Assembly (NCBI RefSeq): GCF_014640255.1
Contig: NZ_BMGP01000003.1
Coordinates: 124,001-188,000, forward strand
DNA length: 64,000 bases
From: Subtercola lobariae
Lineage (GTDB): Bacteria; Actinomycetota; Actinomycetes; Actinomycetales; Microbacteriaceae
Direction of reading: 5' to 3'
Shown: one piece after another, positions 58,482-64,000 of the stretch
How the letters are laid out: every line of letters starts with the position of its first letter
Position numbering within the stretch: position 1 is the first letter of the stretch
Notes under the pieces: model-generated
Seen by the model: only the letters and a program-made list of their open reading frames with translations
What the model was told of the DNA's origin: nothing
Database searches by the model: none
Program-made: the position numbers and the translations under genes

Positions 58482-58487
58482 AGGCTA
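58482..58487 (-). promoter_or_regulatory. -10 box of the leuA transcript
   Basis: TAGCCT on the minus strand, 6 nt before the leader GTG and directly abutting the stop of the upstream gene. Confidence 0.5.
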
Positions 58488-61241
58488 TCACGAACGACCC
58501 GCGAGCAGGGAGATCGCTTGCCGCGCCGACAGAGTCGGCACGTACGCGCGGGCCAGAGCCACGCCCACCGCAGGCAACGTGAGCGGGTCGGCATAGGCCA
58601 GATACAGCGCAACATTCTCGGGCCGAAACTTCTGTTTGAACGCGAGCAGCGAGGCGAAACCGTACACCGGTTCAAGCGCACGCCCTAGGGCATCGAGCAG
58701 CGCGGCGCGGGCCCCGTCGCTTCGTAATTGCTCGCCAGGCGCTCCGGTGGCAGCGCTGCTGTGGGCCAACGGCGCTGCCGACAGGCTCACGAACGCGAGC
58801 CCCGCACGCTGAGCCTGCTCGATGCACTCGGCAATGGTGAACTCCATCACCCCGTTCACCGTGTCGGGTCGGCGCCGCATGAAATCGAGAGTCCAGCCCA
58901 CGACGGTGCCGTGCTCGAAGGTAGGCAGCCAGCTCGTGACGCCGAGCACTCGGTCGTCGGCATCGAGGGCGAGCATCAGGCGCACCTCGGGGTCGAGCAG
59001 TTCATCCACCCCGCCCAGCGTGAAGCCCATCTCGGGCAGGTTCTTCTCGGCCACCCACAGCTCGGAGATTTCGCGCAGTTGCGCCGCCTGGGCCGCGGGC
59101 CGCCGAGAGTACGAGGTCCATTCGGCACGAATACCGAGCTTCGCCGCCTTGTTTCGCGCGGTGCGAACGTCTTGCATCTTCTTGCCCTCGAACGAGAACG
59201 AGTTCAGCTCGATGCGCGCTTCTTCGGCGATCTGCATCATCGACCAGTGCATGCCGGCGAAGGCCGGTGCGACAGCGGCTGAGACGGCGTAGAACACCGG
59301 AGTCCAGCCGTGATTGGTGCAGAACACCGCGAAGTCGGCCAGAGCATCCGCTCGCTCTCGTTCACTCACGCCGCCGAGAGGCTCGCCGATGGCGATGGCC
59401 ACACCGTTCACGATTCGATAGCTGATGGCTGCGTCTGAACGCTCGGAGAACCAGTAGTGGTTGCCCGGCCAGGTTGCGATAAACGACAGAGACCCGGGTG
59501 CGCCGAGATGCAGAAGCGAGCGGATGCGCGCCTCAGCCCCTGCCGCCTGCCCGAGCCTGTGGCGTGAAACCGAAAGCACCGCCGTCACGGCGACCACGAA
59601 CCAGAACAGCGGCCCCACCCACTCGTACACGAACCGCGCGGCATCGCTCGCCGGAAAAACGTCGATGCGTTCGAGCGAGAGAAACCCTACGGGCATGAAC
59701 CGTTCGGGCAGGTCGTAGAGCAGATCGCCGAGTGAGACCGCCGGGATGAACTGCTCGCGCAGCGCATAGGCGATGCTCAGATACACCGCACTGATGGTCA
59801 CCAACGCACTGACGATGACGATGAAGAACCGCGGTGTGGCGCCGAACGAGGAGTCGACGGGAAAGATTCGCCGGCTGAAGACCAGCGACACGGCGATGAC
59901 CAGCGGCAGCACGATGGAGATGATGACAGCGATGCTGTTCTGATTAAACGTGCCGTTCGAGAGGTCGAAGAACGTGTTCGCGCTGATGGCAGGCAAGACT
60001 CCGTAGTAGGCCACACCGAGCACGAAGAAGAACACATTGACGGCAACAGCCAGCCAGAGCGCCACACGGCGGCCGCGCAGAATGCCGAGAGCCGAAATCA
60101 GCAGCACAACCAGCGGCAGCACGGTCACCAGAATCGGGCCGAGCCCGTCGAGCCGAGAGGCGGCGTAGGCATCGGAGCAGGCGTCGCTGTAGCCCACCGA
60201 AGCGCACTGCGCCGCGACGGCAACCGGATTGGCCAGGTTGTCGCGAAAAAGCAGCCCGAGTGGTTGCAGAGGGCCGAATCCGTTCGGCGCCACGATGGTG
60301 ATCAGCGGGCCGACGGCGGTGATGGCCACAATGGCGGCGAGCAGAGACCGCTGCTCGCGATGGGTGCTTCGGCGCAAGCCGCGCTCGGGGCGCGAGGCCG
60401 GCGCCGGCGGCACGTGCGCCGCTGCACTCGTCGCCCTCGCTCCTCCTGTCGCGCCCCCCTGCGATGCCACCGCAGGCGCAACAGCAGCAGCCGCAGCAGC
60501 CGCAGCAGCCGCAGCAGCAGCCTCGGCGCGCGCCCGCCGCGTCGCCGGTCGCAGCACCCACAGAACGATGCCCAGCACGAGCCCCACCACCGCAGCGAGA
60601 AAGCGATACAGATCGACCGGCATTCCGGAGTAGAGCACGAACATCAACAGCACCGCGAAGCCGAGCACCCGAATTCGCCGGCGCAGCAACGGACCTGCGA
60701 ACGCACTCGCCGCCATGATGGTGCCCACCACCGAAATCAGCGGATCGATGGTGGCATGCGACCTGATCTGCTCGGCTGCGACCAGCCCGAGCCACAGCCC
60801 GATGCCCTGCAACAGCAGGCCGAGGCCGCCGCCGAGCACCGCGACGAGAACGTAGGTGACCGCTGTGCGCCAGGTACCCATCATCCGCTCGGCCGTACCG
60901 AGCACGATCAGGATGATCGGCACCACGATGAGAATATGAAGCGCCCGCGCGGGCAGCAGCACCGACGTCAGCGCCGCAAACCAATGGTGCTGTGCGAAAA
61001 CCGAGTCGTAGCTCAGCGACAGTGTGCTGTCGAAGTGCTGGTAGATGGCGGCGTGGAAGACCAGTTGCAGTATGCCGATGCCCACGGCGACACCCGAGAT
61101 GATCCAGGTGAAGGGAATCGACACGGCCCAGCGGGCCACGGCACGGGCCCCTCGAGACACCCGCCCCGGCCGCGGTGCCGAGGCGGAGGCCGACGTCGAG
61201 ACCGCTGCCAGCAGGCCCGCTGAACTCCGCGCTCCCGTCAC
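58488..61241 (-). CDS. membrane protein with DUF2156 aminoacyl-phosphatidylglycerol synthase domain
   Basis: A 917-residue protein. Residues about 35-230 form six rhomboid-like helices; a poly-Ala linker (about 240-260) follows; a second membrane part spans about 300-560; the C-terminal DUF2156 domain (about 580-917) has WPGNHYWFSERSDAAISYR and FSFEGKKMQDVRTARNK. The DUF2156 domain is that of MprF/LysX-type enzymes that transfer an amino acid from tRNA to membrane lipid, lowering surface charge. The GTG start overlaps the esterase stop. Confidence 0.85.
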   Translation of the reverse strand: MTGARSSAGLLAAVSTSASASAPRPGRVSRGARAVARWAVSIPFTWIISGVAVGIGILQLVFHAAIYQHFDSTLSLSYDSVFAQHHWFAALTSVLLPARALHILIVVPIILIVLGTAERMMGTWRTAVTYVLVAVLGGGLGLLLQGIGLWLGLVAAEQIRSHATIDPLISVVGTIMAASAFAGPLLRRRIRVLGFAVLLMFVLYSGMPVDLYRFLAAVVGLVLGIVLWVLRPATRRARAEAAAAAAAAAAAAAVAPAVASQGGATGGARATSAAAHVPPAPASRPERGLRRSTHREQRSLLAAIVAITAVGPLITIVAPNGFGPLQPLGLLFRDNLANPVAVAAQCASVGYSDACSDAYAASRLDGLGPILVTVLPLVVLLISALGILRGRRVALWLAVAVNVFFFVLGVAYYGVLPAISANTFFDLSNGTFNQNSIAVIISIVLPLVIAVSLVFSRRIFPVDSSFGATPRFFIVIVSALVTISAVYLSIAYALREQFIPAVSLGDLLYDLPERFMPVGFLSLERIDVFPASDAARFVYEWVGPLFWFVVAVTAVLSVSRHRLGQAAGAEARIRSLLHLGAPGSLSFIATWPGNHYWFSERSDAAISYRIVNGVAIAIGEPLGGVSERERADALADFAVFCTNHGWTPVFYAVSAAVAPAFAGMHWSMMQIAEEARIELNSFSFEGKKMQDVRTARNKAAKLGIRAEWTSYSRRPAAQAAQLREISELWVAEKNLPEMGFTLGGVDELLDPEVRLMLALDADDRVLGVTSWLPTFEHGTVVGWTLDFMRRRPDTVNGVMEFTIAECIEQAQRAGLAFVSLSAAPLAHSSAATGAPGEQLRSDGARAALLDALGRALEPVYGFASLLAFKQKFRPENVALYLAYADPLTLPAVGVALARAYVPTLSARQAISLLAGRS
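60478..60526. repeat. GCN repeat encoding a poly-alanine linker
   Basis: GCAGCAGCC-type repeats give an unbroken run of alanines between the two membrane parts of the DUF2156 protein. Confidence 0.85.
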
Positions 61242-62557
61242 GAGCCGAGCCCGAAATGATCGCCGAGCAGGGTCATACCGCGCGCGAACGAATACGTCGC
61301 GGTGGTGTAGTCGTGCGCGCTGCCGGGCGCCTCGAAGTACGTAACGGACATCCCTGCGTCGTGCGCAGCTCGCGAGACCTGCTGAGCGAAGGGTCTGAAA
61401 ATGTCATCGTCAGAGCCCACCGCGAAAACGGCGAACGTGCTCGCGAAAGGTGTGTGTTTTCTCAGAATGTTCTCAGGGCACGCCGCCAGGTACGCAGCGC
61501 GATCGCCCGCGAAGCCCACGGAGATGGTGTTCGCCTCATCACCGTTCGCCGGCACGAGTTCACCAGACACGTCGAGAATCGCCCCGAACAGCTCGGGGTG
61601 CGCCGCGCCCAGCTGAATCGAACACGTTCCTCCTTGCGAAAAACCCGAGATGCCCCAGTTGCGAGACTCATGCGCCACCGGAAGGTGTGCAGCGATCCAG
61701 TCGACCACATCGACTGTGAGATAGGTTGCTGAATTGCCGAGAGCTCCGTCGACGCACATCGGATTGTTGTCAGGGTCGCCGAGTTGATCGGGCGACACGA
61801 CAATGGGTGCGAGCCCGTGGTGCGCGGCGGCGTAGCTGTTGAGCGTCTCGATCAGGTGAGCCGACACCAGCGGATCTGAGGGCTGCCCCGGTTGCCCCGA
61901 CAGCGCAATGACCACGGGCAGGGCGGGCGGATGCTCGGTCAAAGCCGCAGGCGGCAGATAGACCACCGCGTGCCGAGCGACGAAACCACTGACGACCCCC
62001 GGAATCTTGACCTCGCTGACGAGCCCGGCAGCCGGCTGATCGCGCGGTGCAACCCAGGTGCTGCCGAGCGACGCGTTGTCGTCGGCCGACGATGTGGGCG
62101 TAGCGAGATTGGGCAGCGTGTTTGCCGCGAACGGGCTGATGCCGAACACCGAGTTCACCGTGGTGTAGGTGCCGATGTCGATGTTGAGGCTCATCGCGGT
62201 CGTGCCGGCGAACACGACGATCGCGATCGCAGAGATCACCGTGCGCGGCCAGCGGGAGCCCACGAACGAACAGACACACACCGCGATGAACGCGAAGCCG
62301 ACGGCAACCCAGACCAGCGCCGCGAGCGAGAGATCGACCCCGAAGAGGTCGAGCACGCCCGTCACGATCCAGGCCGCTACGAGGCCGATCGCCGCCCCGG
62401 CAAGAAGCGCGATGCCACTCGTGGCAGACCACCGTCGCCGACTCCAGCGAGGGCCGGGGCGCACCGCGAGTTCGTAGGCTGCACAGACTGCGGCGACGGC
62501 ATAGACGATCACCACGAACGCGCCAGCGACGATGCTGACGGTTCCGAATGAACCCAT
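61238..62557 (-). CDS. membrane-anchored alpha/beta esterase (PF00756-type)
   Basis: A 439-residue protein with four N-terminal membrane helices (about residues 5-130) and an extracytoplasmic esterase domain of the mycolyltransferase/esterase D type. The nucleophile is in WGISGFSQGGTCSIQ and the histidine in PGSAHDYTT. Its stop overlaps the start of the DUF2156 gene. Enzymes that remove amino acids from aminoacyl lipids are known partners of such synthases, so this may be the hydrolase. GAGGTCG precedes the ATG. Confidence 0.82.
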   Translation of the reverse strand: MGSFGTVSIVAGAFVVIVYAVAAVCAAYELAVRPGPRWSRRRWSATSGIALLAGAAIGLVAAWIVTGVLDLFGVDLSLAALVWVAVGFAFIAVCVCSFVGSRWPRTVISAIAIVVFAGTTAMSLNIDIGTYTTVNSVFGISPFAANTLPNLATPTSSADDNASLGSTWVAPRDQPAAGLVSEVKIPGVVSGFVARHAVVYLPPAALTEHPPALPVVIALSGQPGQPSDPLVSAHLIETLNSYAAAHHGLAPIVVSPDQLGDPDNNPMCVDGALGNSATYLTVDVVDWIAAHLPVAHESRNWGISGFSQGGTCSIQLGAAHPELFGAILDVSGELVPANGDEANTISVGFAGDRAAYLAACPENILRKHTPFASTFAVFAVGSDDDIFRPFAQQVSRAAHDAGMSVTYFEAPGSAHDYTTATYSFARGMTLLGDHFGLGS

Positions 62558-62676
62558 GTACGACCTCGTTTGAACCTTTCACCCGGTGTTCGCCGCGCCA
62601 TTGGCGCGCTGCGATGCCACCGTGCCCCCCGTAACGACAAGAAATATTCCGGTCTCGCCGCGTTGAGCAGCGTACC

Positions 62677-63213
62677 GTGACGAACACCATGTCATTGAAT
62701 GCTGTCTATCTGGTGTTAGCGCTCATCGCGGCGTCGACGGTGATCGGGTTGCTCTGGCGCCGCCGACAGGGCGCCGTCTCCACGCGCCAGACCGCCCAGA
62801 CTGCTCTCGTCGTTCGCCCCGCCGACGTGAGCGGCGCGAGCCTCGCGCACACGAACGGCGTGCCTACGAGCAGCGCCGATTCACCCGAGCCGTTCCCCGC
62901 CGAGCCGGCCTTCGCCGAGCCGACCTTCGGCGCCCGCGCCACCCTGCTGCAGTTCTCGACCGAATTCTGCGCCAGCTGCCCCGCCACGAGACGGATGCTC
63001 GGCGCGATCGCCGAAAGCTCAGACGGCGTGACCCATGTCGACGTCGACCTCACGAACCGGGCAGATCTCGCCAACCGCTACGGCATTCTGCAGACCCCCA
63101 CCACGTTCATCCTCGACGGGGCCGGCACCCTCGTCGCGCGCATCGGCGGATCGACCCGCCGTGACGTGATTCAACGCCAGCTCGACTCGATCGCGATTGT
63201 GAGTGTGCCCTGA
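62677..63213 (+). CDS. membrane-anchored thioredoxin-like protein
   Basis: A 178-residue protein with one N-terminal helix (VYLVLALIAASTVIGLLW), a Pro/Ala linker, and a thioredoxin domain with CASC in STEFCASCPATRRML and a cis-Pro in LQTPTTFILD. The start is either GTG 62677 or ATG 62689; neither has a clear ribosome site. Its TGA overlaps the DUF4395 ATG. Confidence 0.87.
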   Translation: MTNTMSLNAVYLVLALIAASTVIGLLWRRRQGAVSTRQTAQTALVVRPADVSGASLAHTNGVPTSSADSPEPFPAEPAFAEPTFGARATLLQFSTEFCASCPATRRMLGAIAESSDGVTHVDVDLTNRADLANRYGILQTPTTFILDGAGTLVARIGGSTRRDVIQRQLDSIAIVSVP

Positions 63214-63719
63214 TGCCCGACGTATCCACGCGCCAGCCAGTGACCGAGGTCGACCCGCGCGGCCCTCGCTTTGCCGCCGCAATTACCGCGGTTCTGCTGA
63301 TCGTGGTGCTTCTGCTGGGGCTGGGCACCGCCGCGGCCCCGCCGCCCAGTGTCGGTCAACGTGCGAGCGAGCCCGCGTTCATCCTGCTGACCATCATCGC
63401 CGTGCTGTTCGCCTGGGGAGCATTCGCCGGCCCGGCCCGGCACCCGTGGGGAGTTCTTTTTCGCCTGGTGGTGCGGCCGCTGCTCTCTGCGCCCGCCGAA
63501 CTCGAAAGCACGAAACCGCTTCGGTTCGCCCAGGGCGTGGGGCTCGTGATCACGGGCATCGGCGTCATTCTCGCCCTGTTCGGCGTGCCGTACGCGCTCA
63601 TCATCTGCGCGGCCGCCGCTTTCGTCGCAGCGTTCTTGAATTCGGTTTTCGCGTACTGCCTCGGCTGCCAGCTCTACCTGCTGCTCGTTCGCGGCGGCGT
63701 CGCGGGCCGCACGGCCTGA
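63213..63719 (+). CDS. DUF4395 membrane protein
   Basis: A 168-residue protein with about four membrane helices and the DUF4395 pattern: VDPRGPRFAAAITAV at the start, and a Cys pair in FAYCLGCQLYLL near the end. The DUF4395-thioredoxin pairing recurs in Actinobacteria and suggests thiol chemistry at the membrane. Coupled by TGATG to the gene before. Confidence 0.88.
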   Translation: MPDVSTRQPVTEVDPRGPRFAAAITAVLLIVVLLLGLGTAAAPPPSVGQRASEPAFILLTIIAVLFAWGAFAGPARHPWGVLFRLVVRPLLSAPAELESTKPLRFAQGVGLVITGIGVILALFGVPYALIICAAAAFVAAFLNSVFAYCLGCQLYLLLVRGGVAGRTA

Positions 63720-63803
63720 TCAGACCACGTCAGGCGCCCCTCACAAGCCCTCACACGGGCTGGATGCCTCGCAGTAGTCTGTTCTTCAAGCGAATCGAAT
63801 GAG

Positions 63804-63859
63804 CGGGGCCACCACATGACCGAGCCACAGCAGCACAGGGCCACAGCATGACCGAACCA
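63804..63859 (+). repeat. 32-bp near-duplicate of the epimerase start region
   Basis: GGGCCACCACATGACCGAGCC is repeated 32 nt later as GGGCCACAGCATGACCGAACC. The first ATG (63816) gives only an 11-residue ORF whose TGA overlaps the second ATG. Confidence 0.7.
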
Positions 63860-64000
63860 CTCAGCATTCTTCTGGCGGGCGGCTCGGGCTTCATCGGCAC
63901 CGAACTCACGTCGCAACTGCGCGCGCAGGGTCACCGGGTCGTCGTGCTGGTTCGGCACCCCACGCATCACCCTGACGAGCGCATGTGGGATCCAGACGCC
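63848..64000 (+). CDS. TIGR01777-type NAD-dependent epimerase (5' part)
   Basis: The window ends inside this gene. The start MTEPLSILLAGGSGFIGTEL has the GxxGxxG Rossmann loop of SDR39U1/YfcH-like epimerases, which fits LTSQLRAQGHRVVVLVR after it. The function of the family is not established. Confidence 0.8.
   Translation, partial: MTEPLSILLAGGSGFIGTELTSQLRAQGHRVVVLVRHPTHHPDERMWDPDA

Overview
The window is high-GC chromosomal DNA from an actinobacterium, most likely a member of the Microbacteriaceae. The evidence is the gene set and order: map-ppgK-rnpB, a PucR-type fasR next to fabD-fabH-acpP-fabF, a DUF3145 gene, and a dnaG-dgt-dusB-uppS-recO-leuA stretch. Many genes also have the actinobacterial layout of a TANNNT -10 box 6-7 nt before the start codon, which suggests leaderless mRNAs. 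I cannot name the genus from sequence alone. Almost everything is ordinary core genome. I see no rRNA, no CRISPR array and no prophage.

Layout. 1-4.2 kb: 3' end of panB, an SDR, a 61-aa conserved protein, methionine aminopeptidase, polyphosphate glucokinase and a YdeI-like protein. 4.4-4.8 kb: RNase P RNA on the minus strand. 5.1-13.3 kb: a tightly coupled kdp potassium operon, with an extra 27-codon membrane ORF before kdpF, then kdpF-A-B-C, a repetitive 65-codon ORF and the kdpD-kdpE two-component pair. 13.5-17.3 kb: a coiled-coil protein with a degraded zinc ribbon, a Nif3-like protein, an RsmC/RlmG-like methyltransferase, a tiny LALTG membrane protein and a second methyltransferase. 17.4-21.8 kb: a GH38 alpha-mannosidase with a GPH-type sugar transporter. 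21.8-29.1 kb: the only clearly accessory region. It holds a broken serine hydrolase, an XRE/AbiEi-like + Fic pair, a small membrane protein, a complete IS256-family element with an 8-bp target duplication and a frameshifted transposase, and a large KAP-type P-loop NTPase of lower GC that ends next to tRNA-Val.

29.2-40.2 kb: a channel-like membrane protein, an HTH protein, a peroxiredoxin, pyruvate dehydrogenase E1, the fasR-fabD-fabH-acpP-fabF fatty-acid cluster and DUF3145. 40.4-46 kb: a PadR regulator, a septum-formation-type lipoprotein, a hydrolase, tRNA-Met, a GT4 glycosyltransferase, a DMT transporter, peptide deformylase and tRNA-Asn. 46-58.5 kb (minus strand apart from ybaK): a 2-hydroxyacid dehydrogenase, an ABC ATPase, dnaG, dgt, dusB, a DsbA/FrnE-like protein, ybaK, uppS, recO and leuA. 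leuA is preceded by a short leader peptide with four consecutive Leu codons and a strong hairpin. 58.5-64 kb: a lysyl/alanyl-phosphatidylglycerol synthase-like protein overlapping an esterase, a membrane thioredoxin with a DUF4395 partner, and the start of a TIGR01777-type epimerase.

The most unusual things seen are: (i) a 62-bp palindromic element present four times, always between convergent genes; (ii) the Fic/AbiEi-like module and the KAP NTPase gene in the accessory region; (iii) the leuA leader; (iv) two unassigned small membrane ORFs built into the kdp operon by start/stop overlaps; (v) a serine hydrolase deletion whose junction is a 17-bp palindrome.
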